A stretch of 64,000 bases of DNA from Synaphobranchus kaupii (Eukaryota; Chordata; Actinopteri; Anguilliformes; Synaphobranchidae). Where the stretch lies: the NCBI GenBank assembly GCA_029718625.1, contig CM056389.1:6260014-6324013 (forward strand), in the 5' to 3' direction. The position numbers and the translations under genes are program-made. Positions within the stretch are counted from its first letter, which is position 1, and every line of letters starts with the position of its first letter. Positions 1-11,504 of this stretch are shown one piece after another. Below the pieces are notes generated by a model. The model was given only the letters and a program-made list of their open reading frames with translations, was not told the DNA's origin and did no database searches.

Positions 1-156
1 CCTGCAGTGTGAAGGTGGAGAACCTGCCCCCCCAGGCTGTGGAGGATCTGCTGGAGCTCTACTTTGAGAAAGAGCGGCATGGGGGGGGTAGAGTGGCAGG
101 CATTACTATGATCCCTGAAGAGCAGGCAGCCATCATTACTTTCCAGGACCCCAAAG
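1..156 (+). CDS. PARP14-like protein, RRM exon (partial), copy A
   Basis: The window opens inside this exon. The open frame starts at base 3 with CSVKVENLPPQ and ends with QAAIITFQDPK, an RNP2-like and an RNP1-like strand of an RNA-recognition motif. Such RRMs, followed by KH-like modules, form the nucleic-acid-binding N-terminal part of PARP14/PARP10-type proteins. The exon ends AAAG|GTGATC in phase 1. The complete copy at 51,482-51,718 shows that 81 bases of this exon lie before the window. The 116-base intron to the next exon is conserved in both copies. Family assignment rests on motif order, not on a catalytic domain. Confidence 0.75.
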
Positions 157-272
157 GTGATCAGGCGTATCCATGACGATTCACATCATATGCACAGATG
201 GTACATAAAGTGCAGTTATTTTATCTGTGTTAGTTCTGTGCTTTTGACCGCTGCTGTTGTTGTGTGTCTCAG

Positions 273-1049
273 TTGCAGAGAATGTTCTGCAGAGGAAGCA
301 CCATATATGCAAAGCGCTGGTCAGCGTGTATCCGTACCAGCAGGCCCTGGGCACCGCGCTGTACGGTACAGACAGGCCAGAGTGGAAGCTCCCAGAGGCC
401 TTTACTGAAAACCTGCACCCTGCCCTGGGCAAATTCCTGCTTCAGGAGAGCCAGCTGGCCGCCATCAGCGCTCAGATGCAGGCGCAGTTCTGCCAGGTGG
501 AGTTCAGCACTGAACACGCCAAGCTCCGCCCACTGCCAGGCCTGCTGAAGCAAAAGGGCCTGACGGCCAATCGCATCGAAGGCTGGAGGGGCGAGGCCTC
601 ACAAGCATTCCGCAGCATCGTAGCCAGGTACCGCTGCTTTGAGTGCCCTGTGAACGCGTCCGTCTGGAAGGCAACAGAGAGGGAGATCCGCCAGGCGGTG
701 AGCGAGGATGCCATCCTGCTGCCTAATCTGTCTAATGGAGTGGTGGCTATCGCTGGTTTGGCCAAAGATGTGGACCGGATCCAAAAGGAGGTGGAGGAGT
801 TGGTGCAGCGTGCAGCCAATCAGCTGGAGCGGGAGAGAGACGGAGTCTCGGAGGAGATGGTCGTGTCCCCAGGTCTGCACTCCATCCTGCAGCAAGCTGG
901 TCTGCAGAGCATCTTCACCCAAAGGTATCCTGCTCTGAGCATGACCTACAGGAGCGACACCCAGAGTCTGGTTCTGAGCGGCCTGCCCACGGAGGTGATG
1001 ACGGTGAAGAGCTGGGTCCTGGAGAAGAAGCTGGAGACAAAGAACAAAG
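273..1049 (+). CDS. PARP14-like protein, KH-like-region exon, copy A
   Basis: One 777-base exon (259 codons) flanked by CTCAG and AAAG|GTATC, phase 1 on both sides, open throughout. It starts with the end of the preceding RRM (VLQRKHHICKALVSVYP), then carries KH-like alpha/beta modules. One is around residues 135-190, with GVVAIAGLAKDVDRIQKEV. A second ends in LVLSGLPTEVMTVKSWVLE. Modules of this kind precede the macro domains in PARP14, an interferon-induced mono-ADP-ribosyltransferase. If the donor were not used, translation would add GIKDA and stop at 1,066. No macro, WWE or transferase exon follows in the next 47 kb, so this copy may be a gene fragment or belong to a very long gene. Confidence 0.75.
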
Positions 1050-1066
1050 GTATCAAAGATGCATAA

Positions 1067-1843
1067 AGACTAGGGGTGTAACGATTCACAGATTTGCATT
1101 GGAAAACCGATCCAAGAGTTTTAAGGGCCAGATTTACACAATCGCAGCGCATAACTATAACCTATATTGCGACTCTTTTACAGTCGCCGATCCCGCCACA
1201 TTAACGACCGATTTACTATCACTGGTCCTAAGTAAAGTAAAGAAATGAAACACCCCCTGATCGTAATTTCTGTGGTATGAGACACCTATAACAATGCGCT
1301 AATAAATGGATACGGAGAAACCATGCAGGCACAAGTTGCGATATAACCACAAGAAAAATAAAACTGAAATTTACGAGGTACACAACGCTGTTTTACGTCA
1401 TATATAATAATAACGGAGAACATTTTGGAATGACATCAAATGGCCTACATAATTAATTTATGAACAGTAGAAGATGTAAAGAATCCGTTAAATGTTCTGT
1501 CCTTGTAAACTTCACTTGCATACTTCCCTCAGGAGGATGTGACGCAGCACCTACTTTATCTACTTTATCACTGTAACGGTTCAACAAATCAAGTGCAAAA
1601 TATAAATAAATGTATATATACTACATGGTACAAATGTTATGTTGAAATAATACAAGTTTTATTACATTTTGTTCCTGAAAGGTATCCCAATCCTACTGAA
1701 AGGTTTTGAACAACACATACTGAAGGTTTGATCCAGATCAAAACCAAGACTGGATTATGTGATCTAATCCGATTTCAGAATCCTTCTTTTCCTTTGAACA
1801 ACCCATTTTCAAGATTTGATCCAATCCGATAGCCAAAATCCGA
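1067..1843. other. Non-coding, transposon-derived spacer
   Basis: No gene is seen. The opening stretch (GGGGTGTAACGATTCA at 1,073) resembles the ends of fish hAT-type repeats, and 1,680-1,850 contains GATC-rich repeat sequence that recurs at 53,240-53,490. Copy B has the same spacer with about 55 extra bases near 53,240, flanked by a short repeated word, consistent with a microhomology deletion in copy A. Confidence 0.5.
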
Positions 1844-2126
1844 TCAGATTACTTCTGAACAACTGTTCAGTAGAATCTCATGATCTATTGTATCAAAAGC
1901 TGTACTTAGGTCAAGCAGTACAAGAACAGACAGAGTTTCGGTCGGCTGATAATAGTAAATTGTTAATAACTTTAACAAGTGCCGTTTCAGTGCTATGGTA
2001 GGGTCTAAATCCTGACTGGAATATTTAATGGATATGGTTTGAGCTAAGGTATGCACCAAGTTGCTTCGCAACAGCTTTCTCTAATATTTTTGATAAAAAT
2101 GGAAGATTTAAAATGAGTCTATAATT

Positions 2127-2950
2127 CAAGGTTATATTTATTATCCCTGAAGGGCAATTTGTTTTACAGCCGGCAGTAACCACATAACCATCAGATTAAC
2201 AATAATAAATAGACAACACGTACAATATAAAAATCACATCGAGTTATTTAAAAGGCCAATGGCAGCAGGAACGAATGAGTTCTTAAGTCTATTGGTCCTG
2301 CATCTTGGCAGATTATATCTGCAGCCAGACGGAAGCAATTTGAACTCCTTGGACAGGGGATGGCTCGGATCAGCCAGGATTGAAGCTCTAAGGTCTGCTT
2401 GTCATCAATTACAGAGCCCAGCTATTTATACTGCTGCACAACCTCAACAGCCCGATCTTTAATCACCTCAGGAGTCATCAATTACAGAGCCCAGATATTT
2501 ATACTGCTGCACAACCTCAACAGCCCGATCTTTAATCACCTCAGGAGTCATCAATTACAGAGCCCAGATATTTATACTGCTACACAATCTCAACAGCCCG
2601 ATCTTTAATCACCACAGGAGTCATCAATTACAGAGCCCAGATATTTATACTGCTACACAACCTCAACAACCCGATCTTCCCAGATATTTATACTGCAGCA
2701 CAACCTCAACAACCCAATCTTTAATCACCTCAGGAGTCATCAATTACAGAGCCCAGATATATATACTGCTACAAAACCTCAACAGCCCGATCATTGATTG
2801 CCACAGGAGAGATGACCGTAGAATGCTTCCTAAAATCTATTGTCATCTCTTTAGTTTTGGACACCTTGATGTCCAAGAAGGACAACTTGCACCAGTCCAT
2901 GAATCCCGCCACTACAGGGCCATGATCAGGGTCATCACTGCTGAGAAGAG
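2127..2950 (-). mobile_element. Second LINE fragment (RT C-terminus and 3' tail) nested in the first, copy A
   Basis: On the reverse strand this reads VVAGFMDWCKSSF, VSKTKEMTIDFRKH and then QYKYLGSVID, the WC...KTKEM...DFRK and YKYLG blocks at the end of many fish LINE reverse transcriptases. Past them comes a 3' region ending in a tail of the CCCTTCAGGGATAATAAAT type at 2,130-2,160. It splits the host LINE between PDKLEN and [10 protein letters not shown]. It belongs to a different family from the host element. The YKYLG segment is tandemly repeated. Confidence 0.65.
2390..2800. repeat. 73-bp minisatellite born from LINE RT coding sequence, copy A
   Basis: Units start near 2,402, 2,476, 2,549, 2,622 and 2,737, with one shortened unit near 2,683. 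On the reverse strand each unit codes for PEVIKDRAVEVVQQYKYLG-type sequence, so the array is a repeated piece of reverse-transcriptase domain. Because 73 is not a multiple of three, every extra unit shifts the frame. Copy B has eight units. Confidence 0.85.
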
Positions 2951-4005
2951 TTTGCTAGTTTTCCAGTTTGTCAGGTTCAAGGTTTGGTTTCTTCAGTAAT
3001 GGCTTAATAACTGCCATTTGTAGTGGCTCTGGTACATATCCTGCTACTAAGGATGTGTTAATGATTTTTAACATATGCTGGCCTAGTACGGGGAAAAGTT
3101 CTTTAACCAATTTTGTAGGGATTGGATCGAGTAGACAGGTAGTCGGTTTTGAGGACATAACCAGTTTAGAAAGCTCCTCCATGTCAATTGGCGTGAAACA
3201 GTTTAAACCATTCTGATGATGGTTTTTTAGTCAAATTGTCCACAGTGCTAAAAAGAAATTTGGGTTGCATTTGTTTTCTTCAATTAATTTAGAGCGAAGG
3301 GCAGATCTAGCAGATGCAAGAGCTTGCTTGTAGTGGAGGAGGCTATCTTTCCATGCAAGACGAAATACTTCTAGTTCAGCTGACCGCCATTTTCACTCCA
3401 GTTTTCTTGTGGACTGCACGGGTAGTGTCATTGTACCAGGGAGTACGGTTTTGCCGACAAAACTTCCTTCTTTTTAGAGGGGCAACCATATCAAGGGTGC
3501 TTCCGAGAGTTAAACTTAACTGGTTTGTCAATTCATCCAGCGATACTTCAGAGGTATTTTCTTTCCTTGAAAGGAATGATTCTGGAAGCATATTTATAAA
3601 CGTTGCAAAACGAACAGAGTCAATAATAGAGGCAAAGGCTGTTCCTAGGGGATCACCCTGTTTATCCATATGTATGTTAAAATCACCAACAATCACAACC
3701 TTGTCTGCCGAAATAGCAAGGCAAGACAAAAACTCAGCGAATTCTATTAGAAAATCCCAATAGCGCCCCGGTGGTCTGTAAACAGACAATAGGAGAAAGG
3801 ACAGCATGCTACCCCTTATTTTAACTAGGTCATGCTGCACACAATTCATAGAAAGAACTTCAAAAGATGAGAACGTATTTCCATATTTGGGGGTTAAGCT
3901 TAAGGTGGACTGATAGATTGCCGCAACACCACCCCCTCTTCCTGACTGGCGCGATACCTGAGTACTTAAAAAACCTATAGGAAACGCTTCATTAAGTGCG
4001 ACCAA

Positions 4006-4691
4006 GGCTGTGTCCAAATCAGAGCCCTGTCTTCTGCGCCCTGTCTCCTGCATACAGTGCACTGGCAGAAGTGTGCTGTTTAATGTGCACTGTTTAGCAG
4101 TCCGCAAAAAATATCTGCCATACTATTTTCCAACCGCACTGTGGAAGTGTCGTAAGCAGGTCATAAGACATCCCATCAGTGTTGCCATGTCTGTGGTTTT
4201 CCAGCTAAATTGGGATACTTTCAAAGTGCAGTCACGGGTAAAAATGAAAAGTCGCAAAGCACTCACTTATTTTTAAAAGTAAAAACATGATGATTTCTAT
4301 TTAAAATACGTTGGTTTACGTTAAAAATAGCCTATAATTTGGGCTAGATTTGAATCGCCATTTGGCTGGAAAGTCTTACAAGATCTGGCAACCCTGCGCC
4401 CCACTCTTGCGCTGCCATGTCACGTGTTGTTTTTGTTGTATTTGAAAGAAAACGTCAGCGAAGCTGCGCCTTATTATTTTTTCACGTCATATTCATGTGA
4501 CCAAAATGTTCGTCTACTTCTTGAAAAGTGTGCTCCCGAATGTACTCAGCGAAACCCCGGAAGTAAGTGTGTCATCCGGGTGTTTGAAGTATACTGCAAT
4601 TTAAAAGGTTTTCGTGTACTCTACGACTTTCTCACCCTGCTCACCAAGGCTACTCAACAGTGTGGAAGAGTGCTGATTCGGACACGGCCCA
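4006..4691. mobile_element. Non-autonomous DNA transposon with TIRs, nested in the LINE, copy A
   Basis: It interrupts the LINE endonuclease between TETWLRPG and SDLDTALVALNE. The left end reads GGCTGTGTCCAAATCAG, and the reverse complement of the right end reads GGCCGTGTCCGAATCAG, so the ends are imperfect inverted repeats. There is no transposase frame inside. The left terminus closely resembles the unit of the 54-bp satellite at 11,505 and 62,862. Superfamily not assigned. Confidence 0.6.
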
Positions 4692-5473
4692 GGTCTTAGC
4701 CAAGTTTCAGTCAGACACAGTAGAGTAATAAGATTATCCGTATTAATACCACAGTCTGCTTTACTTTCAGCATAGATGCGTGGGACAGACACAGTCTCAA
4801 TATAATAAATACTAGTTTCTAGCTCAGATATGTTAGATAATGGGGCGTTGGCATGAGTACTTGTGCCAATTACTAACTCTGAAACGCACCTTGCAGACAA
4901 AGGCATTGGGCCATATGTCTGAGTCACGGGCATTGGGAAACGCGTTGGGAAACGCACAGGCTCCGATGTAGGATCAGAGGCCTTTTGCCTGGCCGGCGCC
5001 CTGATAAGGTGTCAGGATCTGGCCTTACTAAGACTAGCATCGAAGTTATTTGCTAGGACAAGAGAACCTCTCCAGCTCGGGTGGAGTCCGTCTCTCTTCA
5101 GTAGGCCAGGCATTCTCCAGAAATCAGGCCAATTATTGACGAACCCGATGCCACTAGATGAGCACCACTCAGACAGCCAGCGATTTAGCGATGTAAGTCT
5201 ACTGTAGACCTCGTCACTCCTATGAGCTGGGAGCGGACCAGAGCATATTACTTCCCGACACATCTTTTTAGCCACTGCACACACCGAAACAAAGTTATTT
5301 TTGGTGACCTCCGATTGCCTCAATCGGACGTCATTGGTGCCGACGTGAATAACAATTTTTTTAAGTATTTACATTTACTTTTAGCCAGCACTCTCAAACT
5401 AGCCTCAACATCGGTAGCTCTGGCACCAGGCATACACTGCACTATGGTCGCTGGTGTCGCTAATCTCACGTTT

Positions 5474-5840
5474 CTCAGAATACTATCCCCTATGATCAGG
5501 GCTTTCTCAGTAGGTGTGTTACTGAGTGGGGAATCTCAGAATACTATCCCCTATGATCAGGGCTTTCTCAGTAGGTGTGTTACTGAGTGGGGAATCTCAG
5601 AATACTATCCCCTATGATCAGGGCTTTCTCAGTAGGTGTGTTACTGAGTGGGGAATCTCAGAATACTATCCCCTATGATCAGGGCTTTCTCAGTAGGTGT
5701 GTTACTGAGTGGGGAATCTCAGAATACTATCCCCTATGATCAGGGCTTTCTCAGTAGGTGTGTTACTGAGTGGGGAATCTCAGAATACTATCCCCTATGA
5801 TCAGGGCTTTCTCAGTAGGTGTGTTACTGAGTGGGGAATA
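5474..5840. repeat. 61-bp minisatellite in LINE ORF1, six units, copy A
   Basis: Six near-identical units start at 5,474, 5,535, 5,596, 5,657, 5,718 and 5,779. They lie inside the SGNH-esterase ORF1, and the unit includes the codons around the GDS block ([12 protein letters not shown] on the reverse strand). The unit length is 20 codons plus one base, so expansion breaks the reading frame. Copy B has 14 units. Confidence 0.9.
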
Positions 5841-6105
5841 TCGGTTTGAAACGCGAGTAGGGTGATGCTCGGCGGCTCTAAGCCGACAGCTATGTTTCTT
5901 TTGCACCGTGACAAAATGGTCCCGCAGTGAGAACTCTGACAGGGGAGAAATACTAGCATCTAAACTGGCATCCGGCTCAGGTAAGAGGGAATCTAACAAA
6001 CTCTCATTCTCCTGGATCTGATATAACGTCCGGATGCGGTCACGTGGAGTTTATGGTCCAGGAAATGTATAGATTTACCTGTTTCACATACAGTGAAAAT
6101 ACATA

Positions 6106-7659
6106 CAGCCGGAAAGTCTGCACACCCCTTTCACCTTCTCCACGTTTTATTACGTTACAGACTTATACTACAATAGATTGAGTTCATTTTTTGCCTCAAA
6201 AATCTACACACAATAGCCAATAATGACGAAGTGAAAACAGGTTTTTAGAAAATATGCTATTTAATTTTACTGACAAAAATAGGTTATTTAGGGGTTACAT
6301 ATCTGTACACACCCTTAGTCTAATACTTGGTTGCTGCACCTTTGGGCATTACAGCTTCAAGACGTCTTTGGAAAGAAGCTACGAGCTTGGCACACTTGAT
6401 TCTGGACATTTTTGCCTATTCCTCTTGGCATATCCTTGCAAGCTCCGTCAGGTTGGATGGGGAGCGTCGGTACACAGCCATTTTCAGCTCTTTCCACAGA
6501 TTCAATTGGATTCAGGTCTGGGCTCTGGCTGGGCCACTCAAGGACATGCACAGACTTTCTCCGAAGCCCCTCCTTTGTTCTCTTGGCTGTGTGCTTCGGG
6601 TCGTTGTCATGTTGGAAGGTAAACCTTCGCCCCAGTCTGAGGTCCAGAGCGCTCTGGAGCAGGTTTTCTTCAAGGATCTTGGTGTACTTAGCTGCATTCA
6701 TCTTTCCCTCTATCAGGACTAGTCGCCCTGTTCCCGCTGCTGAAAAACATCCCCACATCATGATGCTGCCACCGCCATGCTTCATTGTAGGGATGGTATT
6801 AGCCAGGTGATGAGCGATGCCTGGTTTCCTCCAGACGTGACGCTTGGTATTCAGGCCAAAAAGTTACATTTTGGTTTCATCAGACCAGAGAATCTTGATT
6901 CTCATAGTTTGTGAGTCCTCTAGGTGACTTTTGGCAAACTCCAAGCGGGCTGTGATGTGCCTTTTACTAAGGAGGGGCTTCCGTCTGGCCACTCTACCAT
7001 AAAGGCCTGATTGGTGGAGTGCTGCCTGGATGGTTGATCTTCTGAAAGGTTCTCCCATCTCCACAAGGATACGCTGGAGCTCTGTCAGAGTGACCCTCGG
7101 GTTCCTGCTCACCTCCCTGGCCAAGGCCCGTCTTCCCCGATTGCTCAGTTTGGCCGGGCGGCCAGGTCTAGGAAGATTATTGGTGGTTCCAAACTTCTTC
7201 CTTTTACTTATGATGGTGGCGACTGTGCTCTTTGGGACCTGTAAAGCTGCAGAGATTTTTCTGTACCCTTCTCCAGATCTATGCCTTGACACAATACTAT
7301 TTCTGAGGTCTGCAGATAATTCCTTTGACCCCATGGCTTGGAGTTTGCTCTGACATGCACTGTCAACTGTGGGACCTTATATAGGCAGGTGTTGGCAATC
7401 CCCAATCATGTCCAATCAATTGAATTTATCACAGGTGGACTCCAATTAATTTGTAGAAACATCTCAAGCAGTATCAGTGGAAACAAAATTCACCTCAGCT
7501 CACTTTTGGGTGTCATATCAATATTTTACATTTAGATTTTTACTTAGAATTAGCACAAATGTCTAAAAACCTGTTTTCACTTTGTCATTATGGGCTATTT
7601 TGTGTAGAATTTTGAGACAAAAAATGAACTCAATCTATTGTAGAATATGTCTGTAACTG
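6106..7659 (-). mobile_element. Tc1-like transposon, inactivated, only in copy A
   Basis: The inner parts of both terminal inverted repeats are visible: GTGAAAACAGGTTTTTAGA near 6,232 and its mirror near 7,565, each followed by an ACAGACTTATACTACAATAG-type stretch. The outer part of the right repeat, past about 7,659, is missing. The insertion lies in a dispersed repeat that is uninterrupted at 58,360-58,500 and 45,966-46,110, so it arrived in copy A after, or was lost from copy B since, the duplication. The transposase is described separately. Confidence 0.8.
6357..7334 (-). pseudogene. Tc1-like transposase pseudogene
   Basis: Starts at 7,334 (MGSKELSADLRNSIVSRH) with a paired helix-turn-helix region (GEGYRKISAALQVPKSTVAT, GRPAKLSNRGRRAL), then the first DDE aspartate block KILWSDETK. 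A stop codon follows directly near 6,864, where family members continue into LFGLN. The second part (from 6,785) has [14 protein letters not shown], the second aspartate block [11 protein letters not shown] and [12 protein letters not shown] with the catalytic glutamate. After that glutamate the frame shifts near 6,505 and the C-terminus is lost. One nonsense change and one frameshift make it non-functional. Confidence 0.85.
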
Positions 7660-8815
7660 TTTTTGTTGTTGCATTTTTCCAATATTTATTGGCGTTTGTG
7701 GCATTTTATTTTGACTTAAATTATGAAAATAAACAAATCTAAGTTTGTATTGTATCAGTGCTAGCAGTTACTTTTTGCTATACTTTTGCGGCAAAAAAGT
7801 GTCATGTGCTTATTTGGATATGATCTTGTGTGCTGTGTGCAATGGTTTTTGGACCTTTTTGTTGCAATAGACTGGCAGAAATGATTATGGCCTTTTTAGT
7901 GCATTGTAATCAATATCATGGGAGTTGATGGTAAAACCCCCTCATGTTCAGTCAGTGTTTTCCAGGCCTGTGTGTTATTGTTGCTGCTGCTTTTTGGTTT
8001 GTATTCTTGCATCTGTGGTGAATATGCGTCAGTATATATTGTAGCACAAAGCGAGCTTTTCTTTGGATTATCATTTAGGTGGATGACACGGCACAGGCCT
8101 GATTTTAGGCGGCGGTTAGCGGTACACTCCTGTCTTTTGATAAATGTGACAAGTTCTATTAATCAGTCAAATGTTGCTATGAATAATTTGTGAATACATT
8201 ATGTTTGCCTAAATGTACTTTTTATTATTACCTGCACAAGTCCTATGGAGAGAAACCCCATAGGAACATTCACTAAATAAGTTAGCTCAAACTCATTAAA
8301 TAACAATCCCCTATGAAATATATTGACATACATATGTACATATACATATACATATACATACAAATATGATATAAATATACACGTGTGAATGCTGTGAGCA
8401 AACCCCGACCCTCCAATACGCATATGCAAAAATGTACCCCCAATTTAAAACATGTTCCCACTGCCCTGTTATCAGGTACTCTTACAAGAGATACTATAAC
8501 CTCTCTGCATTTGAATGGATCTCTATGGGAATTGGGGGGTGGGACTAGATTTAGCTGTAAATTACATGGGAACAGTATGGAACCCATGGTTGGCTAAATG
8601 GCTGTAAGTCATCAAGTGTCTGAGATATCAAACGAGCCTCAAACCATCACTCTGCTGCCAGATATGCAGTAGATATGGATGGATCACTTTAAGGGTTGTT
8701 TCACCTGACTCATTTTCACAGACTATCACGTTTACATAAGCTCTGATCAGGGCCCTTACTCTGGCCATACAGTGGTCTGCAGTGATATACATACATATAT
8801 ACACACACACACATC

Positions 8816-8848
<33 letters not shown>

Positions 8849-9237
8849 ACATCACACATATACATACACACGATACATTGTGTATAATCAAATATAGTGG
8901 TCATATATTGTTTTTAGGCCTCATCATTCCCTCTCATGCATTTATGTGTAAGGGTACCTGGGTGGAAGATGAGGGGCACTCCCTCAATCTCCCTGCCCTT
9001 ACACCCTGCGCAATGCCTACCCGGATTATGTCATTACTGTTTATACCAATAATATTTAGACACATTCTGGATGATTCGTTTTCAGACCTGGATTTTATTC
9101 CACAACATCCAAGATCATTTTGTTGTATTTGAGTAATTCTTGCAATTAAATCTTACTACACAATTTCACAGCTAAAATATTTGTCTCTTATAGCAGAGCT
9201 GTGAAGAGGTAACACTTGTGTTCTTATTATTCCACAG
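7660..9237. other. Non-coding block upstream of GIMAP copy A
   Basis: No recognised gene. It includes a dispersed repeat (7,670-7,760), a 91-codon open frame at 7,918-8,193 that also stays open in copy B despite a 3-base indel, AT/CA microsatellites at 8,315-8,370 and 8,785-8,875, and a repeat at 8,470-8,720 that recurs near 32,190 and 50,090. The stretch 8,720-9,110 is absent from copy B. No clear 5' exon for the GIMAP gene could be picked. ATGGGAGTTGATG|GTAAAA at 7,918 would fit the phase but is only a guess. Confidence 0.5.
8785..8875. repeat. AT/CA-rich microsatellite
   Basis: Alternating purine-pyrimidine run (ACACACAC, TATATATA, ACATATACAT) with no coding content. It is specific to copy A, because the corresponding stretch is missing from copy B. 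Confidence 0.85.
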
Positions 9238-10052
9238 AACAAGAGAAGCTAAAAGATCTGAGGATTGTGCTGCTGGGAAAGACTGGAGCAGGAAAGAGTG
9301 CATCAGGAAACACCATCCTGGGGAGGGAGGAGTTTGAGTCTGGCTTCTCCTCTTCCTCTGTGACATCACAATGTAGGAAGGCGAGAGGGGAAGTGGATGG
9401 GAGAGAGGTGGCTGTGATTGACACGCCAGGCCTGTTTGACACACAGTTCAGTAATGAAGAGATCATACAGAAGATTAAAAGGTGCATCTCTCTGTCCTCT
9501 CCGGGACCCCATGTGTTCCTGGTGGTGATCCAGCTGGGCAGATTTAGAGAGGACGAGCAGAACACAGTGAAGATCATTCAGGAGACCTTCGGTGCTGAAT
9601 CAGCCAAATACACCATGGTGCTGTTCACTTATGGAGACAGACTGAAGAAAAGATCTATTGAAGAATTTCTGAGTGGCAATAAACCCCTTATAGATCTCAC
9701 TGGTCAGTGCCGTGGTGGATATCATGTCTTTAACAATGTAGACGAGCAGAATCGCTCTCAGGTCTCAGAGCTGCTGAAGAAGATTGATAAGATGGTGGCA
9801 ATCAATGGAGGAGGCTTCTGTACCAATGCGATGTACGAGGTGGTTGAAAAAGCGATTGAAGAGGAGAAGAGGAGGATTCTGAAAGAAAATGAAAAGGCCA
9901 GACGCCAGGAAGAGGAAGAGCTGAAAAAAAGTTTAAAGGGAGAAGCTCTAAAGAAAGCTCTAGAGGAGCTACACAAAGAAGCAGAGAGGAAAGCTAGAGA
10001 AAAGGCAGAGAGAGATAATGGCACTGCAACTCGCATATGCCCTATACTGTAA
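9238..10052 (+). CDS. gimap: GIMAP-family GTPase, main exon, copy A
   Basis: AIG1-type GTPase exon following the acceptor TTCCACAG, entered in phase 1 (E-QEKLKDLRIVLL). Motifs: P-loop GKTGAGKS, G3 DTPGLFDT, the GIMAP box around SPGPHVFLVVIQLGRF, and VLFTYGDRL in the G4 position. The GTPase part (about 215 residues) is followed by a charged helical tail (about residues 220-270) rich in E, K and R, likely a coiled coil, ending RICPIL and a stop. The last four residues fit a CaaX prenylation box with terminal leucine. GIMAPs are GTPases of lymphocyte survival and antimicrobial defence that scaffold on membranes. The 5' exon with the start codon was not found. The frame is intact. Confidence 0.9.
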
Positions 10053-11500
10053 ATACCCTGTATTCTTTACTGATTTCAAACCAGATCAATGATCATTTAA
10101 GAACACATCTATGCATGTGATTTAACTTTAGGGTTTATTTTAAGTGCAGAAAGAGGTAACTGAGATTCAATTTGACTGTTTGTTTAACCGTCAACTGACC
10201 AGCTGTGGTCAAATCTGACCCGGGGCTATAATTTTATTCATACCTGTTAGGTTATTTGATCCCTCTGTTGATTTTGTCAATGAAGTTCAATAAAGTGAAT
10301 CATTGTTTTTATGTGTCTGCCTTAATCTGGGCTTTTGTTGATGACATATCCCTTGGGGGGTCAGATCTGAGCCCAGTAAAAAGCAACCAATTCCACTTAT
10401 GTGTCTTCATAAAGAAATATAGAAACATAGAAATATAGCCGCAAGCAGCGATTGGCTGGTTGAAGCCCTGTAATTCTAAATGGTACCATACATGATGCTA
10501 TCATTATGAGGTTGCACAGCATGGCATTCTGGGTGTTGTTGTTCTGCCATATAGGCTAATACTCAACAGAAGAGCGATGTTGTTCTTGTGAGGTTACTGT
10601 ATTAAGAGCCAAACAGATTCAGAAGAAACTACTTCACCGTTTGGATAATAAATAAGACTGGCTGTTTGTCACAGGAAGCTGATGGGGTCACGGATTGCGT
10701 GATTTTTTTTGTGTGTTTTGAATTTTTGTGACCTTCCCCGGTTTTTTGCCATTTCTGCAATTTCCCCCATTTTACTGCCTTCTGTGATGTTTGCACCAGT
10801 ATTGGATGGTCAGTCTCAACCTTATGAAGCTTAAATATCAAGATTTTTAGCAAGGAAAATGCGTTTAGCTAGGCTATAGCTAAGTGTGAATAGCTACAAT
10901 AGATGGGTATATTTTGCTCCTATCAACACCGGAATTAAGAGCTCACGATGCATTTATCCAGTAGCTATCTAGTGTAATTCACAACTGATAGCTAGGTAGC
11001 ATTTAGCTACCTTTGTAGCCAGCATGCTATAAAGTTAAATAACATAAACAGTAACTTTATGTACGCAAGTGCAAAACGGTCTCAAAGTGCACAATCATGT
11101 GGCAGTGTTGTATCCAATAAGGGGTCGATACATCACACGCCCCCGGAAACGGAAACAGGGAGATGCCGTTTGTGCAGAGGATGCAGCTCATGCAGTTACA
11201 GCTGTGGTCTGTCCTACCCATCGAGTTGTTCTACCAAGCGGTATTGCACATGCGCACGTCTTGTGTTTAACAGCACTCCCATAAAGTCATGCTACTATTT
11301 TTTGACCAAAGTTTAGTATTGCCTGTTTTCTATGCTATAGGTAGCAAAGCAGAAAATGATAGTAGGCTATATATTATTTTTTACTTTTTACATTTAAATG
11401 ACCGGGTGCTCAGACACTGCAAGTGCCTCTTCCTCAACCAGACCATGCTGTGTTGTTCTGGTGCATTCTGTTTCTTCAAATTAAACCGTGGACGAGCAAA
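10053..11500. other. 3' flank of GIMAP copy A, non-coding
   Basis: Nothing gene-like is seen. AATAAA-type signals lie at 10,289 (TCAATAAAG) and 10,648, possible 3' ends of the GIMAP transcript. The whole block recurs at 61,480-62,860 with few changes. A short open frame at 11,059-11,316 exists in both copies but shows no recognisable domain. Confidence 0.5.
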
Positions 11501-11504
11501 GCTA

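Larger units (their letters stand above)
1844..6010 (-). mobile_element. L2-like non-LTR retrotransposon (LINE), broken, copy A
   Basis: Read on the reverse strand. ORF1 starts near 5,999 and contains [10 protein letters not shown], then (5,323-5,012) SGIGFVNNWPDFW and LLKRDGLHPS: the GDS block and the D-x-x-H block of an SGNH-type esterase, known from ORF1 of L2/CR1 LINEs. The endonuclease follows with LLCLTETWLRPG (about 4,690), SRQSGRGGGVAAIY, SVYRPPG and VIVGDFNIH (4,060-3,400). The reverse transcriptase has DPIPTKLVKELFP, MAVIKPLLKK and [17 protein letters not shown] (3,182-1,844). The element is cut after that last block, so the YADD part and 3' tail are missing. It is interrupted by a DNA transposon, a second LINE fragment and a 61-bp minisatellite. 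Confidence 0.8.

Noticed and set aside
9172..10036. Reverse-strand frames over the GIMAP exon
   Set aside because: Shadows of the coding exon without motifs.
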